A DNA stretch of 34,224 bases, taken from an uncultured Flavobacteriaceae bacterium (GTDB taxonomy: Bacteria > Bacteroidota > Bacteroidia > Flavobacteriales > Flavobacteriaceae). Position numbers and translations under genes: made by a program. Numbering within the stretch: the first letter of the stretch is position 1; each line of letters starts with the position of its first letter. Below the pieces are notes generated by a model. That model saw only the letters and a list, made by a program, of their open reading frames with translations, had not been told where the DNA came from and searched no databases. Of this stretch, positions 1-7,701 are shown piece after piece. The DNA lies in NCBI GenBank assembly GCA_905480425.1, contig CAJQQG010000001.1, forward strand, positions 1-34,224, given 5' to 3'.

Positions 1-33
1 TTTTCTTAAATTACATCACATTTTAAGCACAAT

Positions 34-65
34 TGGTGTTATTAGACCAAAGTTTTTTATTTTTG
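34..65 (+). promoter_or_regulatory. Predicted acpP promoter (Bacteroidota type)
   Basis: A -33-like TTG at 34-36 is followed after 21 bases by TATTTTTG at 58-65, which fits the TAnnTTTG -7 box used by the primary sigma factor of Bacteroidota. The acpP start codon is 34 bases further on. The match is by eye, and the start of the window limits how far upstream one can look. Confidence 0.55.
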
Positions 66-98
66 CCAACAATTTAAATTCTTAAAACCAATATTATT

Positions 99-332
99 AT
101 GTCAGACATTGCATCAAGAGTTAAAGCTATCATCGTTGATAAACTGGGAGTTGATGAAAACGAAGTGGTAACAGAAGCTAGCTTTACTAACGATTTAGGG
201 GCAGATTCATTGGACACCGTTGAGTTGATTATGGAATTCGAAAAAGAATTCGATATTCAAATCCCTGATGATCAAGCTGAGAATATCGCAACAGTTGGCC
301 AAGCCATAAGCTATATAGAAGAAGCTAAGTAA
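99..332 (+). CDS. acpP: Acyl carrier protein
   Basis: Small acidic protein of 77 residues, the normal length for AcpP. It carries growing acyl chains on a 4'-phosphopantetheine arm during type II fatty acid synthesis in the cytoplasm. The attachment motif GADSLDTVE is present, with Ser37 as the modified residue, followed by the acidic helix [13 protein letters not shown] that docks fatty acid enzymes. fabF follows on the same strand, the classic acpP-fabF pair. A strong terminator hairpin lies between them, so acpP can be made in excess of fabF, as expected for one of the most abundant cell proteins. Identification is essentially certain. Confidence 0.98.
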   Translation: MSDIASRVKAIIVDKLGVDENEVVTEASFTNDLGADSLDTVELIMEFEKEFDIQIPDDQAENIATVGQAISYIEEAK

Positions 333-357
333 TCTATGATTTCTTAAATAGAATTTT

Positions 358-399
358 AATTATCCATGTGGTAAATACTCCGCATGGATAATTTTTTTT
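358..399 (+). terminator. Rho-independent terminator between acpP and fabF
   Basis: An inverted repeat of 14 pairs (one G-T) runs from 358-371 to 380-393, with an 8-base loop, followed by a run of T at 394-399. This is the strongest intrinsic terminator seen in the window. It lies 25 bases after the acpP stop and should end most acpP transcripts, leaving fabF dependent on read-through or on its own promoter just downstream. Confidence 0.85.
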
Positions 400-403
400 A
401 ATT

Positions 404-411
404 TACATTTG
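404..411 (+). promoter_or_regulatory. Possible fabF -7 promoter box
   Basis: TACATTTG fits TAnnTTTG and lies 28 bases before the fabF start, directly after the acpP terminator. No convincing TTG is seen at the -33 spacing, so this may be a weak promoter. It would allow fabF and the rnc-pyk genes to be transcribed independently of acpP. Confidence 0.4.
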
Positions 412-439
412 GTTTATATCTAAACTAAAAACAAGTTCA

Positions 440-1690
440 ATGCAATTAAAGCGAGTTGTAGTTACCGGATTGGGAGCACTTACACCTATCGGGAATACTC
501 TTTCAACTTATTGGGAAGGGTTACTTTCTGGTACTAGTGGTGCTGCCCCAATAACTTATTTTGACCCTACCCTTTTTAAGACGAAATTTGCTTGTGAGTT
601 AAAAGGTTTTGATCCATTAGATCACTTTGACAGAAAAGAAGCGAGGAAATACGACCGTTTCGCACAATATGCTTTAGTTGCAGTTGATGAAGCACTTCAA
701 GATGCAAAATTCCCTATTGAAACTGCAGATAAAGACCGAGTAGGTGTTATTTGGGGGGCAGGAATCGGTGGTCTTGAAACGTTTCAAAACGAAGTACTAA
801 ACTTTGCGGCTGGAAACGAAAACCCCCGTTTTAATCCATTCTTTATTCCCAAAATGATTGCTGATATCGCTCCAGGACTAATTTCCATAAAATATGGTTT
901 TAGAGGGCCTAATTTTGCAACAGTATCAGCCTGTGCATCAGCGTCAAATGCAATGATCGATGCCTTAAACTATATTCGTTTAGGCTATGCAGACGTAATG
1001 ATTACTGGTGGTTCTGAAGCGGGAGTAACAAAAGCAGGAATAGGTGGGTTTAATGCAATGCATGCTCTTTCAAAAAGAAATGAAGATCCAAAAACAGCTT
1101 CACGTCCTTTTGACAAGAACCGCGATGGTTTTGTGTTAGGAGAAGGTGCAGGAGCATTAATTTTAGAATCTTATGAGCATGCTATTGAAAGAAATGCTAC
1201 TATTTATGCTGAATTAGCTGGAGGAGGCCTTTCCGCAGATGCACATCATATGACCGCTCCACATCCTGAAGGTTTAGGCGCTATTAAAGTAATGGAAAAT
1301 TGCTTGAAGGATGCCAACTTAAAACCAAGCGATGTTGATACTATAAATATGCATGGAACCTCAACGCCATTGGGTGACATTGCGGAATCAAATGCGATTA
1401 TTGAAGTATTTAAAGAGCATGCCTATGCAATGAATATAAATTCAACCAAATCGATGACAGGCCATCTTCTTGGTGCTGCTGGAGCTATTGAAGCAATTGC
1501 CTCAATTATGGCTATAAAACATAGTATTGTACCTCCCACAATTAATCATCAAACTGTTGATGAAAATATTGACCCAAAGATCAATTTTACCTTTGGAAAA
1601 GCACAAAAAAGAAATGTAGATGTTGCATTATCAAACACCTTTGGGTTTGGAGGTCATAACGCTTGTGTTTTATTCAAAAAAATACAATAA
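440..1690 (+). CDS. fabF: Beta-ketoacyl-ACP synthase II
   Basis: Condensing enzyme that extends acyl-ACP with malonyl-ACP in type II fatty acid synthesis. At 416 residues it has the normal FabF length. The thiolase-fold Cys-His-His triad is visible: Cys165 in VSACASASN, His305 in NMHGTSTPLGD and His342 in GHLLGAAGAIEA, with Lys337 just before it. The C-terminal glycine-rich loop NTFGFGGHNA is present. Two catalytic histidines rather than His/Asn separate it from FabH. It sits directly downstream of acpP and is followed 9 bases later by rnc, so it probably leads the rnc-pyk transcript. FabB-type enzymes share these motifs, but length and the acpP context favour FabF. Confidence 0.97.
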   Translation: MQLKRVVVTGLGALTPIGNTLSTYWEGLLSGTSGAAPITYFDPTLFKTKFACELKGFDPLDHFDRKEARKYDRFAQYALVAVDEALQDAKFPIETADKDRVGVIWGAGIGGLETFQNEVLNFAAGNENPRFNPFFIPKMIADIAPGLISIKYGFRGPNFATVSACASASNAMIDALNYIRLGYADVMITGGSEAGVTKAGIGGFNAMHALSKRNEDPKTASRPFDKNRDGFVLGEGAGALILESYEHAIERNATIYAELAGGGLSADAHHMTAPHPEGLGAIKVMENCLKDANLKPSDVDTINMHGTSTPLGDIAESNAIIEVFKEHAYAMNINSTKSMTGHLLGAAGAIEAIASIMAIKHSIVPPTINHQTVDENIDPKINFTFGKAQKRNVDVALSNTFGFGGHNACVLFKKIQ

Positions 1691-1699
1691 CTTGTTGTT

Positions 1700-2440
1700 G
1701 TGAAAATTCTTGAATACATAAGAAAATCCCGAATGGAAACGTCTGGGATTTTTTTTACTCACTTGCGAAAAAAACTTGGCATTAAGACAATGAATAAAGC
1801 GTTGTATAAGCAAGCATTTACTCACAGCTCATTAAACTTAAAAGATACTTCTGGTAACAAGCTTAACTTTGAACGGTTAGAGTTTTTAGGTGATGCACTG
1901 CTAAGTGCTATTATTGCAGAATATCTTTTTTGTCAATATCCTCAAGCAAAAGAAGGAAGATTAACAAAGCTTAGGTCCAAAATAGTAAGTCGAACACAAC
2001 TAAATGATATTGGGGAAAAAATGGAGCTCTTGCAACTAGCTGATTTTTCAATTCATAATAAAAAATTTGGCGATGATATACATGGTAATCTAATTGAATC
2101 GTTGATAGGTGCACACTTCATTGATAAAGGATATATCAAAACCAAAGACTATGTAATGAAAAATATTATTGATCCTTTCGTGAATATGAAATCCTTGGAT
2201 TCATTAGTATTGAGCTACAAAAGCCTTCTAATTGAATGGGCGCAAAAAGAAAAGAAAGAACTTAAGTTTAATAATAAATTAGATGAAGGGTTTGACCCAA
2301 ACATTAATTATTATTGTAATATACTATTAGATAAAAGATTAGTTGTGAAAGCACGTGGAATTTCTAAGAAAAAAACAGAAGAAAAAGCGGCTAAGTTGGC
2401 TACTTCAATATTAAAAATAAGTATTCCAGTTAAAAAATGA
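1700..2440 (+). CDS. rnc: Ribonuclease III
   Basis: Double-stranded RNA endonuclease for rRNA and mRNA processing, 246 residues. The RNase III signature ERLEFLGDA at residues 58-66 supplies Glu58, Glu61 and Asp65. The second acidic cluster reads GNLIESLIGA, with Asn130 where E. coli has Asp114 and Glu133 matching Glu117. A C-terminal double-stranded RNA binding domain spans roughly residues 170-243, ending in the basic KKKTEEKAAKLA helix. The GTG start at 1700 gives the N-terminal extension usual in flavobacteria; ATG at 1733 (Met12) is an alternative. The stop overlaps the next start in ATGA, indicating translational coupling. A terminator-like hairpin lies inside the first codons. Confidence 0.95.
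   Translation: MKILEYIRKSRMETSGIFFTHLRKKLGIKTMNKALYKQAFTHSSLNLKDTSGNKLNFERLEFLGDALLSAIIAEYLFCQYPQAKEGRLTKLRSKIVSRTQLNDIGEKMELLQLADFSIHNKKFGDDIHGNLIESLIGAHFIDKGYIKTKDYVMKNIIDPFVNMKSLDSLVLSYKSLLIEWAQKEKKELKFNNKLDEGFDPNINYYCNILLDKRLVVKARGISKKKTEEKAAKLATSILKISIPVKK
1723..1756 (+). promoter_or_regulatory. Terminator-like hairpin inside the 5' coding region of rnc
   Basis: AAAATCCC at 1723-1730 pairs perfectly with GGGATTTT at 1745-1752, and T continues to 1756. It has the form of an intrinsic terminator (8-bp stem, 14-base loop, T tract), but it lies in rnc codons 8-19 if translation begins at 1700. It could terminate fabF transcripts, attenuate rnc, or act as a self-cleavage site. The T tract also encodes the Phe-Phe pair, so the match may be partly coincidental. 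Confidence 0.4.
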
Positions 2441-2916
2441 ATGCTAAAAAAGTATACAATTTAGAACTTGAAGAAACTTTTGAAGAAGTTAACTTGATTG
2501 CAATTCATTCTTCCTTAGAAGGCTATCAATTAGCATTTTACTTAAACAACACCCTGAACAGTAATTTTAAAAGGAGTGAAAACGACCTCAGCTTCAAAGG
2601 CATTAAAAATAATTTTATTCATTTTGAGTGGGAAGACAAAATGTATGACTTTCAATGTTCTTTATTTTCAAATAAATACCACAACGAATTAAAACAGCAA
2701 AAGTTAATTTCCAATAATTTATTCAACCTTCCCATAAGAAATGAGGTATATTTGTTTTCAGAACTTAAACAAGTTGATTTTTTCATTAAATCTTCAGACC
2801 AAGAAACAATTGAAACTGTTTTATCACATCTCAAAAAATGGTCGAAAATATCTCTCTTATACCGAGTAAATACTGAAGTTATTAAAAAAAAAATAAACGT
2901 AATATTTCATAAATGA
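2437..2916 (+). CDS. IPExxxVDY-family protein (degenerate motif)
   Basis: Protein of 159 residues of unknown function. Bacteroidota genomes commonly hold an IPExxxVDY-family protein between rnc and pyk, and this gene occupies that place. The family motif is recognisable but altered: residues around 108-117 read FSELKQVDFF where the family name would require IPExxxVDY. No signal peptide or membrane segment is visible, so it is probably cytoplasmic. Its start overlaps the rnc stop and its stop overlaps the pyk start, both as ATGA, so its dose should follow those two genes. The family assignment rests on position and the partial motif; no biochemical role is known to me. Confidence 0.75.
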   Translation: MNAKKVYNLELEETFEEVNLIAIHSSLEGYQLAFYLNNTLNSNFKRSENDLSFKGIKNNFIHFEWEDKMYDFQCSLFSNKYHNELKQQKLISNNLFNLPIRNEVYLFSELKQVDFFIKSSDQETIETVLSHLKKWSKISLLYRVNTEVIKKKINVIFHK

Positions 2917-4340
2917 GTTTTATAAAAAAAACAAAAATCGTTGCAACACTTGGACCTGCAACAGCTTCTGAAGACGTCATTGAAAAAATGATTTTAGAGG
3001 GAGTAAATGTATTTCGGATTAACTTTTCACATGCTGATTACCAAGACGTTTCTGATCGAATTAAAATGATTAGAAAGGTTGATAAAAAGCTAGATACTAA
3101 TACCTCAATCTTGGCTGACCTTCAAGGACCAAAACTTCGTGTTGGGAAAATGGAAGATGATACTTTTGTAAACTCGGGAGATAAAGTAGTTTTCTTAACA
3201 GACGAACCTTTTGTTGGAAATTCAAAAAAAGCTTTCATGAACTATCGGAATTTTCCTAACGACGTTTCAAAAGGAGAGCAAATTTTATTGGATGACGGAA
3301 AATTGATTTTTGAAGTTATTGAAACCAATAAATCCAATAAAGTTATAGCAAAAGTAATTCAAGGAGGTCCTTTTAAATCAAATAAAGGAGTCAACCTACC
3401 TAATACAAATATTTCATTACCTGCATTGACCGAAAAAGACATAAAAGATGCGGAATTTATTTTTAAACAAGATATAGACTGGATTGCCCTTTCGTTTGTG
3501 CGTTTTAGCCAAGATCTTATTGATTTGAAAGAATTAATGGCAAAACATACAGATCAAGAAATTCCAATTGTTGCTAAAATTGAAAAGCCAGAGGCAATTG
3601 AAAATATTGATAAGATTATTGCGCATTGTGATGGGCTAATGGTTGCCCGTGGTGATCTTGGAGTGGAAGTGCCTGCACAAGAAGTGCCATTAATTCAGAA
3701 ACAATTAGTGCTTTTAGCAAAGCAAGCACGAATACCAATTATCATTGCAACACAAATGATGGAGACAATGATTGACAGTTTAACCCCTACACGAGCCGAA
3801 GTAAATGATGTTGCAAATTCTGTGATGGATGGAGCAGACGCTGTAATGCTTTCTGGAGAAACTTCGGTTGGTAAATATCCTGTTGAAGTCATAAAAACAA
3901 TGACCGGAATCTTAAAAGCCGTTGAAGGCTCGCCTTTAATTAAAGTTCCTCAAATTGCACCTAATATTCGTACAAAACGTTTTATTACTAAATCAATTTG
4001 TTATCATGCAGCACATCTAGCCAACGATATTGATGCAAAAGCAATTTGTACACTCACAAATAGTGGATATACAGCCTATCAAATTTCAGCATGGAGACCT
4101 GAAGCTCATATATTAGTCTTTACATCTAATAAAAAGATTTTAAACCAGCTAAACCTTTTGTGGGGTGTAAAAACTTTTTATTATGACAACTTAAATAGTA
4201 CGGATAAAACTATTGAAGAAATCAATAAAATTGCTTTAGAAAAGGAATGTGTAGAAAAAGAGGATATGCTTATCAACTTAACATCAATGCCAATAAAAGT
4301 AAAAGGAATGGTAAATACATTACGTGTTTCTGTAGTTTAA
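2913..4340 (+). CDS. pyk: Pyruvate kinase
   Basis: Catalyses phosphoenolpyruvate plus ADP to pyruvate plus ATP, the last step of glycolysis, in the cytoplasm. The 475 residues cover the full enzyme: the N-terminal KTKIVATLGPA start of the barrel, the substrate cluster RINFSH (Arg35, Asn37, Ser39), the barrel-inserted B domain around residues 72-165, catalytic Lys222 and metal-binding Glu224 in AKIEKPEA, Asp248 in ARGDLGVEV, and the MDGADAVMLSGETSVGKYP segment. A C-terminal regulatory domain spans about 345-475. Its ATG overlaps the preceding stop. Its stop overlaps the convergent dinB stop by a few bases, with no room for a terminator between the two genes. Confidence 0.97.
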   Translation: MSFIKKTKIVATLGPATASEDVIEKMILEGVNVFRINFSHADYQDVSDRIKMIRKVDKKLDTNTSILADLQGPKLRVGKMEDDTFVNSGDKVVFLTDEPFVGNSKKAFMNYRNFPNDVSKGEQILLDDGKLIFEVIETNKSNKVIAKVIQGGPFKSNKGVNLPNTNISLPALTEKDIKDAEFIFKQDIDWIALSFVRFSQDLIDLKELMAKHTDQEIPIVAKIEKPEAIENIDKIIAHCDGLMVARGDLGVEVPAQEVPLIQKQLVLLAKQARIPIIIATQMMETMIDSLTPTRAEVNDVANSVMDGADAVMLSGETSVGKYPVEVIKTMTGILKAVEGSPLIKVPQIAPNIRTKRFITKSICYHAAHLANDIDAKAICTLTNSGYTAYQISAWRPEAHILVFTSNKKILNQLNLLWGVKTFYYDNLNSTDKTIEEINKIALEKECVEKEDMLINLTSMPIKVKGMVNTLRVSVV

Positions 4341-5443
4341 AAGGGCAAACTCAACTGTTCATTTTGAATTGTAAGCTTAACGATTTGAGGGTTCTTTTTT
4401 TTTGTGTTAAGATTTGAAAGAGAAATTCCAACTAAACGAACTGAATTAATTAACTTTTCTTGATATAGTAACTTTTTTGCTTCTTCAAAAATCAATTTCT
4501 TTGAAGACAAATAAAAGCTCCCTGTTTTACTTCGTGTTTGTTGAACAAAATCACTGTATTTAATTTTCAAGGTGATTGTTTTGCCTGCAACCTTATTTTT
4601 TTTCGCTCTTTTTTCAAGAAGCTCAGCAATCTCGAGTATTTTTTCTTCTAAAAACAATTCACTGCTGAGATTAGTAATAAATGTTCTTTCTGCTCCAACA
4701 GATTTTGGAATCCGATCGGGTTTAACAGGACTATTGTGAATACCACGAACTACTTTGAAATAATGCAGCCCAGCTTTTCCAAAATATTTATTTAAAAAAA
4801 TATCCGTTTTAGCTTTTAAATCTGCTCCTGTATAAATACCTAAACCATACATTTTGAGTTTTGTCTTAGCTCCAATACCATGAAATTTTTTAACATCTAA
4901 ATTCTCTAAAAATGGGAGAACCTCCTCTGGTGGAATTGTTTTTTGACCATTAGGCTTATTCCAATCACTTGCAATTTTTGCTAAAAATTTATTTATCGAA
5001 ATTCCCGCAGAAGCTGTAAGACCAGTTTTTTTTAAAATTTTTTCCCTAATCTCCTCTGCCACTAATGTAGCTGATGGGTAATCTGAAACATCTAAAAAAG
5101 CTTCATCTAGAGATAAGGGCTCCACTAAAGTTGTGTATTCTAAAAAAACCATACGCACCTGTTGAGAAATTTCCTTATATCGATCAAATCGAGTAGGTGC
5201 AAAAATCAAATTTGGGCATAGGCGTTTAGCAAGTATACTGCTCATTGCGCTTCGTACTCCAAATTTTCGTGCCTCATAACTTGCTGCAGAGACCACCCCC
5301 CTTGAACCATCACCTCCCACAGCTAGTGCTTTTCCTTGCCATTCTGGATGATCTAATTGCTCTACAGCAGCAAAAAAAGCATCCATGTCAACATGGATTA
5401 TTTTTCGCTTTTGATCAAACATTAGTGAATCCTCAGTTAACAT
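4337..5443 (-). CDS. dinB: DNA polymerase IV (Y-family translesion polymerase)
   Basis: Error-prone polymerase that extends across damaged templates. The 368 residues show the Y-family order: IHVDMDAFFAAVEQ with metal-binding Asp19, the SYEARKFGVRSAM finger segment, SLDEAFLDVS with Asp113-Glu114, a helix-hairpin-helix thumb near FHGIGAKTKLKMYGLGI, and the little-finger domain. The extreme C terminus QLSLPF looks like a beta sliding-clamp binding motif. The ATG at 5443 shares its A with the TAA of the upstream broken gene (TAATG), while Met8 at 5422 gives a more usual N terminus; either is possible. It is the last gene of a three-gene minus-strand unit. No LexA-like site was recognised. Confidence 0.95.
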   Translation of the reverse strand: MLTEDSLMFDQKRKIIHVDMDAFFAAVEQLDHPEWQGKALAVGGDGSRGVVSAASYEARKFGVRSAMSSILAKRLCPNLIFAPTRFDRYKEISQQVRMVFLEYTTLVEPLSLDEAFLDVSDYPSATLVAEEIREKILKKTGLTASAGISINKFLAKIASDWNKPNGQKTIPPEEVLPFLENLDVKKFHGIGAKTKLKMYGLGIYTGADLKAKTDIFLNKYFGKAGLHYFKVVRGIHNSPVKPDRIPKSVGAERTFITNLSSELFLEEKILEIAELLEKRAKKNKVAGKTITLKIKYSDFVQQTRSKTGSFYLSSKKLIFEEAKKLLYQEKLINSVRLVGISLSNLNTKKKNPQIVKLTIQNEQLSLPF

Positions 5444-5778
5444 TAATAATTCCTGTCTTTTACATCTATTCTTTTTAAATCATATTTCCTTTGTGCCTCA
5501 CATATTTTAATGGTGTAATTAGAATATGCAACTTCACGACCATACTTTTGTGCCCTTAAATGTGCGGAATGCTCTTTCCATTCTTGAATTGCAGCTATTG
5601 ATTTCTGAAAAGAAATAGTTACTCCTTTTCCTGACTTTTCTCTGTAAGATTCAATCTCTATAAATCTATTTTGATAATTAACATTTTTAAACATTTCTTT
5701 TGAAAATTATATATATTTTAAATCTTACAAATCCAAGAGGGAACTTGAAAAAATGACCGCATAGTAATTAGATTCCAC
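5443..5778 (-). pseudogene. Antibiotic-biosynthesis-monooxygenase (ABM) family gene with two in-frame stops
   Basis: The open part (residues from Met at 5694) carries the second half of an ABM-type dimeric alpha-beta barrel: FIEIESYREKSGKGVTISF, then IQEWKEHSAHLRAQKYGREVAYSNY and a closing CEAQRKY strand. This is well short of the usual 95-110 residues. Reading upstream in the same frame restores the missing first strand: GTG at 5778, then E-S-N-Y-Y-A-V-I-F-S-S, about the right number of codons before FIEIES, but interrupted by two TAA codons in the 40 bases before 5694. The GTG overlaps the asparaginase stop (TAGTG), and the 3' end overlaps dinB (TAATG). So an intact coupled gene once stood here. 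It is either dead or makes only a fragment from 5694. The exact enzyme role is unknown. Confidence 0.75.
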
Positions 5779-6803
5779 TATTTCTTATAAATTTTAACAT
5801 TTAAATTTCCTTCTGCATCCATGTGGGCACGGTACATGCCTGGAGTATTCATTTCCATTGCAACATTTCCTTTGGTATCAATCCCAACAACGCCACCGTC
5901 GCCTCCTAATCCTCCAACTTTTTCATGAATCACAATTCGTGAAGCTTCTTTGATAGAAAGGCCTTTGTATTCCATCAAAGCAGAAATATCATGCGCTACT
6001 ACTGAACGAATAAAAAACTCACCCCATCCAGTTGCAGAGATAGCACACGTTGCATTGTTGGCATAAGTGCCTGCACCAATTATAGGGGCATCACCAATTC
6101 GATTCCATTTTTTATTAGTCATACCTCCCGTAGATGTTCCTGCTGCTAAATTACCTTCGAGATCAAGAGCAACACAACCAACAGTTCCATAACGCTGATG
6201 TTGTAAAAAAGAAGTTTCTGCAGAAGAAATAGGTTTATTTCTTAAAGCCTCAAGAGCTTTAACGCGTTTTAATGCCTTGACTCTATTATCAGTGAAAAAA
6301 TATTCTGGCTCTACAAATTCTAAATTTTGAGTTGCTGCAAAATTTTCTGCTCCCTTTCCTGAAAGCATTACATGAGGAGAGTTTTCCATCACTTTTATAG
6401 CAGCTGAAATAGGATTTTTAATAGTACTAACACCCGATATTGCCCCAGCATCTAGGTTTGAACCATTCATAAAAGAAGCATCTAATTCTATGGTTTCATT
6501 TGAAGTAAGTACTGCTCCTTTTCCTGCATTAAATAATGAAGAATCTTCCATTACATGGATTGTTCTCTCAACAGCTTCTTGGCTAGACCCACCATTTAGT
6601 AATATGGTATGACCAATCTTAATTGCTTCGGTAAGTACCTTCTTATAAGCGGCTTCTTTTGCTGGTGTCATATTTTCTTTTAAGATGGTTCCTGCACCGC
6701 CATGAACAACAATCCCAAAAGTAGGGGAAAGTGATTCCTCTATTGATATCTGTTGTTTACAACCTAATATAGCTATTAGTAAAAGAAGTGATGTTTTTTT
6801 CAT
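5778..6803 (-). CDS. Isoaspartyl peptidase / L-asparaginase (Ntn-hydrolase), lipoprotein
   Basis: Plant-type asparaginase of 341 residues that cleaves itself into two chains and hydrolyses beta-aspartyl dipeptides and asparagine. Visible landmarks are VVHGGAGTI near residue 33, FNAGKGAVL and ELDASFMNG in the alpha chain, the nucleophile Thr207 in the cleavage motif GTVGCVALD, and substrate loops GTSTGGMTNK and IGAGTYANN in the beta chain. The N terminus MKKTSLLLLIAILGC is a lipoprotein signal with Cys15 as the lipidation site, so the enzyme is exported and membrane anchored. Lipidation is common in Bacteroidota members of the family. It heads the unit with the broken ABM gene and dinB. Confidence 0.93.
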   Translation of the reverse strand: MKKTSLLLLIAILGCKQQISIEESLSPTFGIVVHGGAGTILKENMTPAKEAAYKKVLTEAIKIGHTILLNGGSSQEAVERTIHVMEDSSLFNAGKGAVLTSNETIELDASFMNGSNLDAGAISGVSTIKNPISAAIKVMENSPHVMLSGKGAENFAATQNLEFVEPEYFFTDNRVKALKRVKALEALRNKPISSAETSFLQHQRYGTVGCVALDLEGNLAAGTSTGGMTNKKWNRIGDAPIIGAGTYANNATCAISATGWGEFFIRSVVAHDISALMEYKGLSIKEASRIVIHEKVGGLGGDGGVVGIDTKGNVAMEMNTPGMYRAHMDAEGNLNVKIYKK

Positions 6804-6909
6804 TGTATTGTTAATTTTATTAAATGTAAGTTTTTTTACCTCAAAAAAAATGGGGAGACAAAATGTTTAACCAAAAACTTAACCCTTCATTCTGTTAACT
6901 AAAATCTAG

Positions 6910-6917
6910 TATTTTTG
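6910..6917 (+). promoter_or_regulatory. Possible -7 promoter box for the membrane protein gene at 6932
   Basis: TATTTTTG fits TAnnTTTG and lies 14 bases before the start codon, so transcription would begin almost at the start codon with little or no leader. No clear TTG is seen at the expected -33 distance. Confidence 0.4.
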
Positions 6918-6931
6918 TATAAATTTATATC

Positions 6932-7366
6932 ATGTATTTATATTTAAAAACTGTTCACTCCTACTGGGCTTTTTTTGTCCTTTTTGTTTTAGTTGCTGCA
7001 ATTGTCAATGCATTTATTGGCCGTTATATGGGTAAAGAATTTAGCGTAAAAGACTTGAGAATAAGTCTTTTTGGGCTTATATTTTCTCATATACAATTAC
7101 TTATTGGCCTAATTTTGTACTTTGTTTCTCCATGGTTTGACCAGTGGGCCTCAATAGGCATGGGTGTAATGAAAGACCCTCAAACAAGACTATATCTTGT
7201 TGAGCACCCCATAACAAATATTCTAGCGATTGTTTTAATAACCATGGGCTGGTCAATGCATAAAAGACAATTTGAATCATCCAAAAAGTTTTTGAGGATT
7301 ATTCTTTTTTACAGCTTAGGCTTACTTCTACTTTTAAGCAGAATACCTTGGAGCACTTGGTTATAA
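6932..7366 (+). CDS. Conserved four-helix membrane protein (cytochrome b-like)
   Basis: Protein of 144 residues with four predicted membrane helices, near residues 12-30, 45-66, 90-107 and 118-138. A family of this shape is common in flavobacteria, where it is variously labelled cytochrome b-like or uncharacterised. Histidines that could bind haem or metal occur at the membrane edge: His9 in KTVHSYWAF, His53 in FSHIQL, His92 in VEHPITN and His106 in WSMHKRQ. The family is not tied to a proven function in my knowledge. A good -7 promoter box lies just upstream, and the gene diverges from the asparaginase unit. The next gene on this strand is a dead gpsA remnant. Confidence 0.75.
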   Translation: MYLYLKTVHSYWAFFVLFVLVAAIVNAFIGRYMGKEFSVKDLRISLFGLIFSHIQLLIGLILYFVSPWFDQWASIGMGVMKDPQTRLYLVEHPITNILAIVLITMGWSMHKRQFESSKKFLRIILFYSLGLLLLLSRIPWSTWL

Positions 7367-7385
7367 AATATAAAATTCTTCGAAT

Positions 7386-7701
7386 TTGAAAATACTTGAA
7401 ACTCTTGGCAAAAAGATAACTTCTGAAATATCTATAGGTGTTTTAGGGAGTGGTAGCAATTCTATTCTCTGTTTATTAGAAACCGCAGTTTTGGAAGTAT
7501 GATTGGCAGAGGTTATACCGTAAAGGAGCTCAAATGGAAATGAATATGATTGCAGAAGGTTATCATGCAACAGAACCTGTTTATAAGTTAAATAAATCTA
7601 TTGGAAATAATAGTCCTATAATTGATACTGTTTATGGAATTCTTTTTTTAAATAAAAGTCCTAAAAAGAGTTTTCAAAAACTTTCAAAAAAACTAACCTA
7701 A
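7386..7701 (+). pseudogene. gpsA: Decayed glycerol-3-phosphate dehydrogenase remnant
   Basis: No single frame is open, but three pieces read as NAD(P)-dependent glycerol-3-phosphate dehydrogenase. Piece 1 (from TTG at 7386) ends in ISIGVLGSGS, like the N-terminal nucleotide-binding loop. Piece 2, in another frame at about 7460-7525, reads FYSLF-RNRSFGSMIGRGYTVK, like the region preceding the C-terminal helices. Piece 3, after loss of one base near 7526, reads AQMEMNMIAEGYHATEPVY and on to a TAA at 7699-7701. The central part of the enzyme is missing between pieces 1 and 2. So the gene suffered a large internal deletion plus a frameshift. Pieces 2 and 3 are convincing; piece 1 is a weaker match. 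The stop overlaps the convergent pheS stop. Confidence 0.8.

Noticed and set aside
3695-3892. Minus-strand frame within pyk
   Set aside because: It is antisense to the conserved catalytic region of pyruvate kinase, whose codons explain the sequence.
7361-7570. Minus-strand 69-codon frame
   Set aside because: It is antisense to the gpsA remnant and shows no protein-like features; the plus-strand homology explains the sequence better.
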